A stretch of DNA of 64,000 nucleotides. Origin: Brachybacterium phenoliresistens (GTDB lineage: Bacteria > Actinomycetota > Actinomycetes > Actinomycetales > Dermabacteraceae). Below the pieces are notes generated by a model that was given only the letters and a program-made list of their open reading frames with translations, was not told where the DNA came from and did no database searches. Shown in pieces: positions 44,862-54,450 of the stretch. The DNA is taken from NCBI RefSeq assembly GCF_000576425.1, contig NZ_KK069988.1, forward strand, positions 41,961-105,960, read 5' to 3'. The translations under genes and the position numbers were made by a program. Each line of letters opens with the position of its first letter. Within the stretch, counting starts at the first letter, position 1.

Positions 44862-45782
44862 TCAGGCGATCTCGGCCGGCACCGGGGCGGGGGCGGCGGG
44901 CGCGCTCTCGGGCGACCGCGCCGCGCGCCGGTGGCGCAGGACGGTGCGGGCCAGCACGCCCAGGCAGGCGATGACGATCCCGGCGTGCGCCAGGGCGGCG
45001 GCGCCGCCGGGCAGCCCGGCCGCGGCGAGCACGGTCCCGGCGTTCAGGGAGATGATCAGGGTGCCGACGCACACGCCGAGGACCGGTGCGGGCAGGCGCC
45101 CGGCCAGGCGTGCGGCGAAGGGCGCGGCGATCACGCCGCCGGCCATCAGGGCGAGGATCATGCCCAGCGGGAACCCGCCGACGCCCAGCCCCAGCACGAA
45201 GCCGATGCTCGCGCTCGCGGTGACGACGAACTCCGCCGTGCACACCGAGCCGATCACGCGCCGCGGCGCGGCGGCGCCGGTGGTGAGGAGGGTGGAGGTG
45301 ACCACCGGGCCCCAGCCGCCCCCGCCGGTGGCGTCCACCAGCCCGCCCACCATGCCCAGCGGCACCAGCAGGCGGGAGCGGGGCGCGGCGGCGGCCTCCG
45401 AGGCGGCCGCCGCACGGCGCCGCACGAAGCGGATGATCACCAGGACGCCGAGCACCAGCAGCAGCAGGGACATGACGGGCGCGGCCGCCGCGGTCGACAG
45501 GTACGACAGCAGCACCGCGCCCGTCAGCGCCCCGATCCCGCCGGGGACGGCCAGGCGCAGCACGATGCGCGGGTCCACGTTCCCAGCCCGCCAGTGGCTC
45601 GCCCCGGAGGCCAGGGTCGTGCCGAGCTGTGCGACCTTGACCGAGGCGCTGACCAGCGCCGGAGCCATGCCCGTGGCCAGCAGCAGCGAGGCGGAGGTGA
45701 TGCCGAAGCCCATCCCCAGGGCGCCGTCGACCGTCTGCGCCAGCAGACCGGCCAGGCCGGTCAGCAGCAGCTCCAGGGGCAC
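44862..45782 (-). CDS. TauE/SafE-family sulfite exporter-like membrane protein
   Basis: A 306-residue membrane protein with about eight helices and the TauE/SafE signature early on (QTVDGALGMGFGITSASLLL) and repeated in the second half (GMVGGLVDATGGGGWGPVV). In sulfur operons such proteins export sulfite or organosulfonates or import sulfate; the direction is not shown. GTG start at 45782, 1 bp after the cysN stop, with the GAGG too close to be a normal Shine-Dalgarno, so translation is probably coupled to cysN. Confidence 0.88.
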   Translation of the reverse strand: MPLELLLTGLAGLLAQTVDGALGMGFGITSASLLLATGMAPALVSASVKVAQLGTTLASGASHWRAGNVDPRIVLRLAVPGGIGALTGAVLLSYLSTAAAAPVMSLLLLVLGVLVIIRFVRRRAAAASEAAAAPRSRLLVPLGMVGGLVDATGGGGWGPVVTSTLLTTGAAAPRRVIGSVCTAEFVVTASASIGFVLGLGVGGFPLGMILALMAGGVIAAPFAARLAGRLPAPVLGVCVGTLIISLNAGTVLAAAGLPGGAAALAHAGIVIACLGVLARTVLRHRRAARSPESAPAAPAPVPAEIA

Positions 45783-45783
45783 C

Positions 45784-47106
45784 TCAGGCTCGCAGCTCGG
45801 CGCCGACCATGCCGGCGGCCAGGGTGGTGCCGTCGTGCGGATCGATGACGATGAAGGAGCCGCCCTCGCGGGTGAGTCCGTACGGCTCCAGCGGCAGGGG
45901 CTGCGCGAAGGCGAGATCCACCTGCACCAGGTCGTTGAGCTCGGCGATCTCCGCCGGCTCCACCGTCAGGGAGGAGACGTCCAGGCGCTCGCGGATGCCC
46001 AGCGCCCGGGCCTGCACCGTCCGGGTGCCGTGCTTGACCAGCAGCCGTGCACCGGGGCGCAGGGCCTGGGGGGAGAGCCAGCACAGCACCGCGGAGGACT
46101 GGTCGGTCTCCCGCGGGGCGTCGCCCCCGGCGAGCAGGTCGCCGCGGGAGATGTCCAGCTCGTCGGCCAGGCGCAGCGTGACCGAGAGCCCGGCCTCGGC
46201 GCGGTCGACGCTGGTGCCGGCGCGGTCGATGCCGACCACGGTGCTGCGCATGCCGGAGGAGGCCACGCTCACCTCGTCGCCGACCGAGACGGCGCCCGAG
46301 GCGATCATCCCGGCGTAGCCGCGGTAGTCCACCAGCAGCGGGTCCACGGCGCCCTGCTGCGGCCGGATGACCAGCTGCACGGGCATGCGGAAGGGGCCCT
46401 CGAGGAGGTCCTCGGACGGCTCCAGGGTCTCCAGCAGCTCCAGCAGGGTGGGGCCCGAGTACCACGGGGTCCGCTCGGACGGCGTGACCACGTTGTCGCC
46501 CAGCAGCGCCGAGACCGGCACGACGTGCAGGTCGCGCAGGCCGGTGGCCTCGCCCACGGCCTCGAGGTCGCGGAGGACCTGCGCATGCACGGCCTCCGGC
46601 TGCTCGACGAGGTCGATCTTGTTCAGCGCGACGACCACGTGCGGGACCCGCAGCAGCGCCGCGATGGCCAGGTGGCGACGGGTCTGCTCGACCACGCCGT
46701 TGCGGGCGTCCACCAGCACGACCACGACATCGGCCGTGGAGGCGCCGGTGACGGTGTTGCGGGTGTACTGCACGTGGCCCGGCGTGTCCGCCAGGACGTA
46801 GGAGCGGTCGGCCGTCGCGAAGTAGCGGTAGGCGACGTCGATGGTGATGCCCTGCTCGCGCTCGGCGCGCAGGCCGTCGGTGAGCAGCGCCAGATCGGCG
46901 AGCTCGCCCTTCCAGCCGCGCTTGCGGCTGGCGGCCTCGACGGAGGCGAGCTGATCGGCCAGCACGGACTTGGTGTCGTGCAGCAGGCGGCCGATGAGCG
47001 TGGACTTGCCGTCGTCGACGCTGCCGGCCGTGGCCAGGCGCAGCAGGGTCGAGGTGCGGGCGGGACGGTCCTCGAGGCGACCCGGGAGGATGTCGGCGGT
47101 GGTCAT
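45784..47106 (-). CDS. cysN: Sulfate adenylyltransferase large subunit CysN
   Basis: A 440-residue GTPase that powers APS formation by CysD. Its translation-factor-like G motifs are GSVDDGKSTLIGRLLHDTK (about 28-46), DTPGHVQY and NKIDL, followed by beta-barrel domains. No C-terminal CysC kinase domain is fused, which agrees with an APS-type reductase downstream in the pathway. Start overlaps the cysD stop by one base. Confidence 0.96.
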   Translation of the reverse strand: MTTADILPGRLEDRPARTSTLLRLATAGSVDDGKSTLIGRLLHDTKSVLADQLASVEAASRKRGWKGELADLALLTDGLRAEREQGITIDVAYRYFATADRSYVLADTPGHVQYTRNTVTGASTADVVVVLVDARNGVVEQTRRHLAIAALLRVPHVVVALNKIDLVEQPEAVHAQVLRDLEAVGEATGLRDLHVVPVSALLGDNVVTPSERTPWYSGPTLLELLETLEPSEDLLEGPFRMPVQLVIRPQQGAVDPLLVDYRGYAGMIASGAVSVGDEVSVASSGMRSTVVGIDRAGTSVDRAEAGLSVTLRLADELDISRGDLLAGGDAPRETDQSSAVLCWLSPQALRPGARLLVKHGTRTVQARALGIRERLDVSSLTVEPAEIAELNDLVQVDLAFAQPLPLEPYGLTREGGSFIVIDPHDGTTLAAGMVGAELRA

Positions 47107-48035
47107 CAGAAGTAGCCCTCCTTCTTGCGGTCCTCCATGGCGGCCTCGGAGAGGCGGTCATCGGCGCGGGTGGCCCCGCGCTCGGTGACGGTGGTGGCGG
47201 CGACCTCGGCGATCACGGCCTGGACATCGGCCGCGTCCGAGAGGACGGCTCCGGTGCAGGACATGTCCCCGACGGTGCGGTAGCGCACCGAGCGGATCTG
47301 CGGGACCTCGCCCTCGCGCACCTCGACGTGCTCGCCGGGGTGCAGCAGCATGCCGTCGCGCTCGATGACCTCGCGCTGGTGCGCGTAGTACAGCGGCGGC
47401 AGCTCGATGCCCTCCCGGGCGATGTAGCGCCACACGTCCAGCTCGGTCCAGTTCGACAGCGGGAAGACCCGCACGTGCTCCCCGGGGCGGTGGCGCGTGT
47501 TGTACAGGTGCCACAGCTCGGGGCGCTGGTTCTTGGGGTCCCAGTGGCCGAAGGCGTTGCGCAGGCTGAAGATGCGCTCCTTGGCCCGGGCCTTGTCCTC
47601 GTCGCGGCGGCCGCCGCCGAAGACGGCGTCGAAGCGCCCGGCCTCGATGGCGTCCAGCAGCGGGACGGTCTGCAGCGGGTTGCGGGTGCCGTCGGCCCGC
47701 TCCTGGAGCCGGCCGTCGTCGATGTAGTCCTGCACGGAGGCGACCACCAGCTCGATCCCGAGCTTCTCGACGGTCCGGTCCCGGAACTCGAGCACCTCCG
47801 GGAAGTTGTGGCCCGTGTCGACGTGGAGGACGGGGAAGGGGACGGGGGCGGGCCACAGGGCCTTGGCCGCCAGATGCAGCATCACCACGGAGTCCTTGCC
47901 GCCGGAGAAGAGCATCACGGGCCGCTCGAGCTCGGCCACCACATCGCGGATGATGTGGATGGCCTCGCTCTCGAGGGCGTCGAGGAGCGAGGCGTGCTCC
48001 GTGGAGACGCCCGGGTGCTGGGCGGTCGCGGTCAT
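47106..48035 (-). CDS. cysD: Sulfate adenylyltransferase small subunit CysD
   Basis: A 309-residue ATP-sulfurylase subunit. The PP-loop is FSGGKDSVVMLHL (about 43-55), with HVDTGHNFPEVLEFRD, FGGGRRDEDKARAKER and the C-terminal RKKEGYF tail typical of CysD. It combines sulfate and ATP to APS together with CysN. Coupled to cysH by an ATGA overlap (48032-48035) and to cysN by one base. Confidence 0.97.
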   Translation of the reverse strand: MTATAQHPGVSTEHASLLDALESEAIHIIRDVVAELERPVMLFSGGKDSVVMLHLAAKALWPAPVPFPVLHVDTGHNFPEVLEFRDRTVEKLGIELVVASVQDYIDDGRLQERADGTRNPLQTVPLLDAIEAGRFDAVFGGGRRDEDKARAKERIFSLRNAFGHWDPKNQRPELWHLYNTRHRPGEHVRVFPLSNWTELDVWRYIAREGIELPPLYYAHQREVIERDGMLLHPGEHVEVREGEVPQIRSVRYRTVGDMSCTGAVLSDAADVQAVIAEVAATTVTERGATRADDRLSEAAMEDRKKEGYF

Positions 48036-48874
48036 CGGTCCTCCTGGTCGGGGGTCACGGAGACGAGGGAGAGCGCGGCGATGGGGGCGGCGCCGCTCGC
48101 CGGGGTGGCTGTCTGGGCGGGGGAGTCCCCCGGGTGGAGGCCGCACTCGGTCTTGGCCGAGCCGGCCCAGCGGCCCGCGCGCGGGTCCTCGCCGGGGGCG
48201 ACGGGCCGCGTGCAGGGCGCGCAGCCGATGCTCGGGTAGCCCTGGTGGATGAGCGGGTTCTCCGGCAGCGCGTGCTCGCGCGAGTACGCCATCAGGCGCT
48301 CGAACGACCACAGCACCAGCGGGTTGATCTTCACCAGGCCGAAGGCTTCGTCGTAGGTGACGAGCGGGGCGTTGGCGCGGGTGGGCGCCTCCTCGCGGCG
48401 CACGCCGGTCACCCAGGCGTCGTAGCCGGACAGGGCCTTGCGCAGCGGGTCCACCTTGCGCATGGCGCAGCAGGCGGCCGCGTCGCGGGCGTGCAGGCGG
48501 GCCCCGAAGGCGGCGTCCTGCTCGGCGACGGTGCGCTCGGGCATCACGTCCACGACGTTCACGTCCAGCTCCTTCGCGACCCGGTGGCGGGTGGCGAGGG
48601 TCTCCGGGAAGTGGTAGCCGGTCTCCAGGAACAGCACGTCCACGCCGGGGGCGCGACGGGAGACGACGTGGGGGAGCACGGCGTCGGCCATCGAGCAGGC
48701 CACCGCGAGGGAGGATCCGAAGGTCTCGGCAGCCCAGGCGGAGACGGCCAGGGCCAGCTCCTCGGGGTCCAGCTCGTCCTCCAGGCGCGCGAAGCGCGCG
48801 GAGGCGTCCTCGGCGAGGGCGCGCAGGCGGGCCGTGCGCTCCTCGGGGGTCTCGGTCGTCGGCTCGGTGGTCAT
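48032..48874 (-). CDS. cysH: Adenylylsulfate (APS) reductase CysH
   Basis: A 280-residue reductase. Cys135-Cys136 (ACCAMRK) with Cys218 and Cys221 (GCAPCTRP) form the 4Fe-4S ligands of the APS-specific type, and KTECGLH contains the catalytic Cys244. PAPS-specific enzymes lack the CC pair, so the substrate is APS, consistent with the absence of cysC. Overlaps the sulfite reductase stop by 4 bp (48871-48874). Thioredoxin is the likely reductant. Confidence 0.96.
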   Translation of the reverse strand: MTTEPTTETPEERTARLRALAEDASARFARLEDELDPEELALAVSAWAAETFGSSLAVACSMADAVLPHVVSRRAPGVDVLFLETGYHFPETLATRHRVAKELDVNVVDVMPERTVAEQDAAFGARLHARDAAACCAMRKVDPLRKALSGYDAWVTGVRREEAPTRANAPLVTYDEAFGLVKINPLVLWSFERLMAYSREHALPENPLIHQGYPSIGCAPCTRPVAPGEDPRAGRWAGSAKTECGLHPGDSPAQTATPASGAAPIAALSLVSVTPDQEDR

Positions 48875-50607
48875 CGCAGATCCTCCTCATCGGCGCGGTG
48901 CGTCCAGGCGGCGAACGACTCCGCCGGCTCTCGCTTCTCCACGAAGCGTCGCACAACGCGCTCGATGTAGTCCGGAAGGTCGGTCGCGGTGACCTTGTGG
49001 CGCCGCAGGGTGCGTCCCAGCTGCGCCTCCTCCGTGTCGGTCGAGGCGAGGGATCCGCCCAGGTGGACCTGGAAGCCGGGGACCTGCTGGCCGTCGTCGG
49101 TGGTGACGATCTGGCCCTTGAAGCCGATGTCCGCGGTCTGGATCCGGGCGCAGGAGTTGGGGCAGCCGTTCACGTGGAGGCTCAGCGGCTGGTCCAGCTG
49201 GGGGGTGAGGTCCGCCAGGCGCTCCTCGAGGCGGTCGATCACGCGGGCCGCGGTGTCCTTGGTGTCCACGATGGCCAGCTTGCAGTACTCGATGCCGGTG
49301 CAGGCGATGGTCGAGCGGCGGAACGGGCCGGGCCGGGTGGACAGCCCCAGCTCCTCGAGGCCGGCGACGGCGTCCTCGACGCGGTCCGCGGGCACGCCCA
49401 GGAGCACGAGCTTCTGGTGGGCGGTCAGGCGCACGCCGTCCGCGCCGAGCTCCTCGACGAGGTCGCCCAGGCGGGTCAGCAGCCCGCCGCCGACGCGGCC
49501 GACGGTGGGGGAGGCGCCGATGTACGAGCGGCCGTCCTTCTGCAGGTGCACCCCGACGTGGTCGCCCGGGGAGGAGGAGCGCTCCGGCGCCGGCCCGTCG
49601 GCCAGGGCGTAGCCGAGGTACTCGGTCTCCAGCACCTCGCGGAACTTCTCGGTGCCCCAGGCCTCCAGCAGGAACTTCAGGCGGGCCTTGTTGCGCAGGC
49701 GGCGGAAGCCGTAGTCGCGGAAGATCCGCACCACGCCGTGCCAGACGTCGGCGGCCTGGTCCTCCCGGACGAAGGCGCCCAGGCGCTCGCCGAGGCGCGG
49801 GGTGGTCGACAGCGCGCCGCCGACCCACAGGTCGTAGCCGGGGCCGAGCTCGGGGTGGACGACGCCGACCAGGGAGATGTCGTTGATCTCGTGGACGACG
49901 TCCAGGCTCGGGTGGCCGGTGATCGCGGTCTTGAACTTGCGGGGCAGGTTCGCCAGCTCCGGATCGCCGATGTAGCGGCGCTTGATCTCCGCGATCACCG
50001 GGGTGGGGTCGATGATCTCGTCGGCGGCGACGCCGGCGACGGGGCTGCCGAGGAAGCCGCGGGGCGTGTCGCCGCAGGCGGTGGTCGTGGACAGGCCCAC
50101 GGTGTCCAGGCGGTCCCAGATGGCGGGGACGTCCTCGACCCGGATCCAGTGGTACTGGATGTTCTGGCGATCGGTGATGTCCGCGCTGCCGCGGCCGAAG
50201 TCGGTGGAGATGCCTCCCAGGACGCGCAGGGCGCGGGCGGACAGCAGCTCGCCGTCGCTGCGCACGCGGAGCATGAAGTAGCGGTCCTCGAGCTCGTGCG
50301 GCTCGAGCTGCGCGGTGCGCCCTCCGTCGATGCCGGGGCGGCGCTGGGTGTACAGGCCCCACCAGCGGAAGCGACCGTGCAGGTCGTCCCCGGAGATGGA
50401 GTCGAATCCCTCGCGGGAGTAGATCTTCTCGATGCGCTCGCGCACGTTCAGGCCGTTGTCCTCGGCCTTGAACTCCTCGTTGTGGTTGAGCGGATCGGTG
50501 CCGTCCACGAGCCACTGGCCCTGCGGCTTCCCGGAGCGGGAAGGGCGGACGCGGGGCGGCGCGGGGACGTCGGCGGACGGGTTCGTCGATGGGGCGGTGT
50601 CGACCAT
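48871..50607 (-). CDS. sirA: Ferredoxin-dependent sulfite reductase (SirA/NirA type)
   Basis: A 578-residue siroheme and 4Fe-4S enzyme that reduces sulfite to sulfide. Cluster cysteines are in CTGIEYCKLA (436, 442) and NGCPNSCARI (482, 486). Tyr86 (WWGLYTQ) and Cys178 (TTACGDTPRG) are 92 residues apart, the same spacing as the Tyr-Cys crosslink known in the Mycobacterium tuberculosis enzyme, which supports sulfite rather than nitrite. The ATG at 50607 lies 7 nt after CATTAT; an ATG at 50616 would add three residues. First gene of the sulfate-reduction operon. No ferredoxin gene is next to it. Confidence 0.94.
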   Translation of the reverse strand: MVDTAPSTNPSADVPAPPRVRPSRSGKPQGQWLVDGTDPLNHNEEFKAEDNGLNVRERIEKIYSREGFDSISGDDLHGRFRWWGLYTQRRPGIDGGRTAQLEPHELEDRYFMLRVRSDGELLSARALRVLGGISTDFGRGSADITDRQNIQYHWIRVEDVPAIWDRLDTVGLSTTTACGDTPRGFLGSPVAGVAADEIIDPTPVIAEIKRRYIGDPELANLPRKFKTAITGHPSLDVVHEINDISLVGVVHPELGPGYDLWVGGALSTTPRLGERLGAFVREDQAADVWHGVVRIFRDYGFRRLRNKARLKFLLEAWGTEKFREVLETEYLGYALADGPAPERSSSPGDHVGVHLQKDGRSYIGASPTVGRVGGGLLTRLGDLVEELGADGVRLTAHQKLVLLGVPADRVEDAVAGLEELGLSTRPGPFRRSTIACTGIEYCKLAIVDTKDTAARVIDRLEERLADLTPQLDQPLSLHVNGCPNSCARIQTADIGFKGQIVTTDDGQQVPGFQVHLGGSLASTDTEEAQLGRTLRRHKVTATDLPDYIERVVRRFVEKREPAESFAAWTHRADEEDLR

Positions 50608-50614
50608 ACTGGCC

Positions 50615-50659
50615 ATAATGCGGCGTTATGTGCCTGGGGCACAAGTCGTTATGTCCCTG
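50615..50659 (-). promoter_or_regulatory. Sulfate-reduction operon promoter with direct repeats
   Basis: On the minus strand TTGTGC (50644-50639) and CATTAT (50620-50615) are spaced by 18 bp and lie just before the sulfite reductase ATG. Two direct repeats, CGTTATGTGCCTG (50624-50636) and CGTTATGTCCCTG (50647-50659), sharing 12 of 13 bases and 23 bp apart, flank the -35. ATAATG-CGG-CGTTAT (50615-50629) is also an imperfect dyad over the -10. These are good sites for a sulfur-responsive repressor. Confidence 0.6.
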
Positions 50660-50724
50660 CGTGAACACGGATGCGATGTGCGTCTCGCGATCCGGACGGA
50701 CGGTGCGGCACGGGGCGGCCGCCG

Positions 50725-50730
50725 TATGGT
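50725..50730 (+). promoter_or_regulatory. -10 element of the ilvBN leader transcript
   Basis: TATGGT lies 6 nt before the ATG of the ilv leader peptide, so the transcript should begin at or next to that ATG. No clear -35 is seen at 16-18 bp upstream, in line with other promoters in this window. Confidence 0.55.
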
Positions 50731-50736
50731 TGCGGC

Positions 50737-50775
50737 ATGCAGATGATCCTCCTCGTAGTTCCCGAGCGCGGCTGA
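50737..50775 (+). CDS. ilvBN leader peptide
   Basis: A 12-codon reading frame encoding [12 protein letters not shown]. It has an Ile-Leu-Leu-Val-Val run, exactly the amino acids made by the downstream pathway, and is followed 34 nt later by an attenuator hairpin. This is the signature of ribosome-mediated attenuation. It appears leaderless (TATGGT 6 nt upstream). It is too short for ordinary gene calling. The whole 50617-50926 gap between the divergent sulfite reductase and ilvB is thus regulatory. Confidence 0.85.
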   Translation: MQMILLVVPERG

Positions 50776-50809
50776 CGCCCTCTCGGTACTTCGAGCACGT
50801 CATCCGCGC

Positions 50810-50842
50810 GCCCCTCAGGAGCCCCAGGCCGAGGGGCTTTTT
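50810..50842 (+). terminator. ilvBN attenuator terminator
   Basis: GCCCCTC (50810-50816) can pair with GAGGGGC (50831-50837); alternatively AGCCCC (50820-50825) pairs with GGGGCT (50833-50838). Either is followed by TTTTT (50838-50842), a classical intrinsic terminator and the only T-tailed one in the window. It is 84 bp upstream of ilvB. Ribosome stalling at the Ile/Leu/Val codons would favour readthrough. Confidence 0.8.
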
Positions 50843-50926
50843 CGTGTCCGAATCCGGGCGCGGGACGGAGGGGCTCCCGGGCACGGCCGCCCATGCACCC
50901 CGTCCCGAGACGACGAAGGAGTTCCG

Positions 50927-52690
50927 ATGACCGGACAGCAGATGACCGGCGCGCAGTCGCTGGTCGAGTCCCTCGAGCATGCTGGGGCCGAGGTCGTCTT
51001 CGGCCTTCCCGGCGGCGCGATCCTGCCCACCTACGACCCGCTGATGGACGCCAAGAAGCTCCGTCACATCCTGGTGCGCCACGAGCAGGGCGCCGGGCAC
51101 GCCGCCAGCGGCTACGCCCACGCGACCGGCAAGGTCGGCGTGTGCCTGGCCACCTCGGGCCCGGGCGCGACCAACCTCATCACCGCGATCGCCGATGCGC
51201 AGATGGACTCCATCCCGATGGTCGCGATCACCGGCCAGGTCGGCTCGACCTTCATCGGCACCGACGCCTTCCAGGAGGCGGACATCGTCGGCATGACGAT
51301 GCCGGTGACGAAGCACAACTTCCTCGTGCGCGACGCCGCGGAGATCCCCTCCGTGATCAAGCAGGCCTTCCACATCGCCTCCACCGGCCGGCCCGGCGCC
51401 GTGCTCGTGGACGTCACCAAGGACGCCCAGCAGGCGATGACGGAGTTCTCCTGGCCCGAGGGCCTGGACCTGCCCGGCTACCGCCCGGCGCCCTCGCCCC
51501 ACCACAAGCAGATCCGCGAGGCGGCGCAGATGCTGCTCGAGGCGAAGCGCCCCGTGTTCCTCCTCGGCGGCGGCGTGCTGCGCGGGCGGGCCTCCCAGGA
51601 GGTCGCCGAGCTGGTGGACGTCTCCGGCGCCCCCTTCGTCACCACCCTCATGGCCCGCGGCGCCCTGCCCGACTCGCACCCCTCCCACCTGGGGATGCCC
51701 GGCATGCACGGCACCGTCTCCGCGGTCTCCGCGCTGCAGCGCGCGGACCTCATCGTGGCCATCGGCGCCCGCTTCGACGACCGGGTCACCGGCCGGCTGG
51801 ACTCCTTCGCGCCCGGCGCGAAGATCGTCCACGCCGACGTGGACCCGGCGGAGATCTCCAAGAACATCGAGGCCGATGTGCCGATCGTCGGCGAGGCCCG
51901 CGAGGTCGCCGCCTCGCTCGCCGCCGAGGTGCGCGCCCGCCTGGCCGAGGCCGAGTCCGATCCGCGCGACTACGAGGCCTGGTGGAGCACGCTGCGGATG
52001 CTGCGCGACACGTACCCGCTGGGCTGGACGGCCACGGCCGACGGCCACTCCGCCCCCCAGCACGTGATCTCCCGGATCGGCGAGATCTCCGGCCCGGAGT
52101 CGATCTTCGTCGCCGGCGTCGGCCAGCACCAGATGTGGTCCAGCCAGTTCCTGCGCTTCGAGAACCCCTTCACCTGGATCAACTCCGGGGGACTGGGCAC
52201 GATGGGCTACTCCGTGCCCGCCGCCATGGGCGCGCAGGTCGGACAGCCCGGGAAGACGGTGTGGGCGATCGACGGCGACGGATGCTTCCAGATGACCAAC
52301 CAGGAGCTCGCCACCTGCGTCATCAACAACATCCCGATCAAGGTCGCGGTCATCAACAACTCGAGCCTCGGCATGGTGCGCCAGTGGCAGAACCTGTTCT
52401 ACGACAAGCGCTACTCGAACACCGACCTCAACACCGGTCACGGCACCGTGCGGGTGCCCGATTTCGTCAAGCTCGCGGACGCCTACGGCTGCGCGGGGCT
52501 GCGCTGCGAGCGCGACGAGGACATCGATGCGACGATCGAGGCCGCCATGGAGATCGACGACCGCCCCGTGGTCGTGGACTTCACGGTCAGCGCCGACGCG
52601 ATGGTGTGGCCGATGGTGCCCGCCGGCGTCTCCAACGACGAGATCCAGATCGCCCAGGGCATGAGCCCCGAGTGGGAGAGGGACATCTGA
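50927..52690 (+). CDS. ilvB: Acetolactate synthase large subunit IlvB
   Basis: A 587-residue thiamine diphosphate enzyme that makes acetolactate or acetohydroxybutyrate. The activating Glu is in [19 protein letters not shown]-binding region in [18 protein letters not shown], and the ThDP/Mg motif is [15 protein letters not shown] with the later NN. Preceded by GAAGGAG 6 nt from the ATG at 50927; an ATG at 50942 is the alternative. Regulated by the leader peptide and attenuator upstream. Two bases separate it from ilvN. Confidence 0.97.
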   Translation: MTGQQMTGAQSLVESLEHAGAEVVFGLPGGAILPTYDPLMDAKKLRHILVRHEQGAGHAASGYAHATGKVGVCLATSGPGATNLITAIADAQMDSIPMVAITGQVGSTFIGTDAFQEADIVGMTMPVTKHNFLVRDAAEIPSVIKQAFHIASTGRPGAVLVDVTKDAQQAMTEFSWPEGLDLPGYRPAPSPHHKQIREAAQMLLEAKRPVFLLGGGVLRGRASQEVAELVDVSGAPFVTTLMARGALPDSHPSHLGMPGMHGTVSAVSALQRADLIVAIGARFDDRVTGRLDSFAPGAKIVHADVDPAEISKNIEADVPIVGEAREVAASLAAEVRARLAEAESDPRDYEAWWSTLRMLRDTYPLGWTATADGHSAPQHVISRIGEISGPESIFVAGVGQHQMWSSQFLRFENPFTWINSGGLGTMGYSVPAAMGAQVGQPGKTVWAIDGDGCFQMTNQELATCVINNIPIKVAVINNSSLGMVRQWQNLFYDKRYSNTDLNTGHGTVRVPDFVKLADAYGCAGLRCERDEDIDATIEAAMEIDDRPVVVDFTVSADAMVWPMVPAGVSNDEIQIAQGMSPEWERDI

Positions 52691-52692
52691 CC

Positions 52693-53226
52693 ATGGACCA
52701 CAGCACCACCAACCCCGAGACCACCCAGACCCTCTCGGTGCTCGTCGAGAACAAGCCCGGCGTGCTCATGCGCGTCTCGGCCCTCTTCGCGCGGCGTGGG
52801 TACAACATCGCCTCCCTCGCGGTCGGGCCGACCGAGCACCCCGAGATCTCCCGGATCACGGTCGTCGTGGACGTCGCCGAGCACCCGCTCGAGCAGATCA
52901 CCAAGCAGCTCAACAAGCTCGTCAACGTGCTCAAGATCGTCCAGCTCGAGCCGCGCCAGTCCGTCCAGCGCGAGCTGCTGCTGGTGAAGGTCCGCACGGA
53001 CAACACCACCCGGACCTCCGTGCTGGAGATCGTCCAGATGTTCCGTGCGAAGGTGGTGGACGCCTCCCCGGACGCCGTCACCATCGAGGCCACCGGCGTG
53101 GACGACAAGATCACCGCGATGCTCTCGATGCTGGAACCCTTCGGCATCCGCGAGATCGTGAAGTCCGGCGCGGTGGCGATCTCCCGCGGCGGGCGGTCCA
53201 TCACCGATCGGACCCTCCTGTCCTGA
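52693..53226 (+). CDS. ilvN: Acetolactate synthase regulatory subunit IlvN
   Basis: A 177-residue regulatory subunit with an N-terminal ACT domain (TLSVLVENKPGVLMRVSALFARRGYNIASLAVG, split here only for description) and the second ALS-type domain (about 90-170, IVQMFRAKVVDASPDAVTIEATG). It binds valine and activates and inhibits IlvB. The ATG at 52693 is 2 bp after the ilvB stop, so both are co-translated. Confidence 0.96.
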   Translation: MDHSTTNPETTQTLSVLVENKPGVLMRVSALFARRGYNIASLAVGPTEHPEISRITVVVDVAEHPLEQITKQLNKLVNVLKIVQLEPRQSVQRELLLVKVRTDNTTRTSVLEIVQMFRAKVVDASPDAVTIEATGVDDKITAMLSMLEPFGIREIVKSGAVAISRGGRSITDRTLLS

Positions 53227-53281
53227 CACCGCGGCGTCTCGCATCCGGAGACGTCCTCTCAGAACGTAAGACGCACAGCGA

Positions 53282-53287
53282 TAGGAT
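53282..53287 (+). promoter_or_regulatory. Possible ilvC promoter (-10)
   Basis: TAGGAT lies 65 bp before the ilvC GTG in the 126-bp gap after ilvN, and a small dyad (CGTCTC 53235-53240, GAGACG 53248-53253) precedes it. ilvC may therefore have its own start besides readthrough from ilvBN. The -35 is not convincing. Confidence 0.4.
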
Positions 53288-53322
53288 CCCTCCCATCGCC
53301 GGTGCCGCCCTGCGGCACCTGA

Positions 53323-54384
<1,062 letters not shown>

Positions 54385-54398
54385 TCCCCGGCCCCGCA

Positions 54399-54445
54399 GC
54401 GCAGAGCCCCGCCCCGAGCAGATCGCTCGGTGCGGGGCTCTGCGC
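54399..54445. terminator. Terminator hairpin after ilvC
   Basis: A 14-bp perfect outer stem (54399-54412 with 54432-54445), one mismatch, a 6-bp inner stem (CCGAGC 54414-54419 with GCTCGG 54425-54430) and a 5-nt loop lie between convergent ilvC and the ABC permease. Bidirectional terminator. Confidence 0.88.
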
Positions 54446-54450
54446 CGTCC

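Noticed and set aside
50628..50930. A 100-codon plus-strand frame that begins with several cysteines (MCLGHKSLCPC), considered as a cysteine leader peptide for the sulfate operon
   Set aside because: It runs toward ilvB, not toward the sulfate operon, has no Shine-Dalgarno, and overlaps the ilv leader peptide and attenuator in another frame.
53235..53253. CGTCTC/GAGACG dyad between ilvN and ilvC as a terminator
   Set aside because: Only 6 bp, no T run, and both genes are on the same strand; listed only as a feature near a possible promoter.
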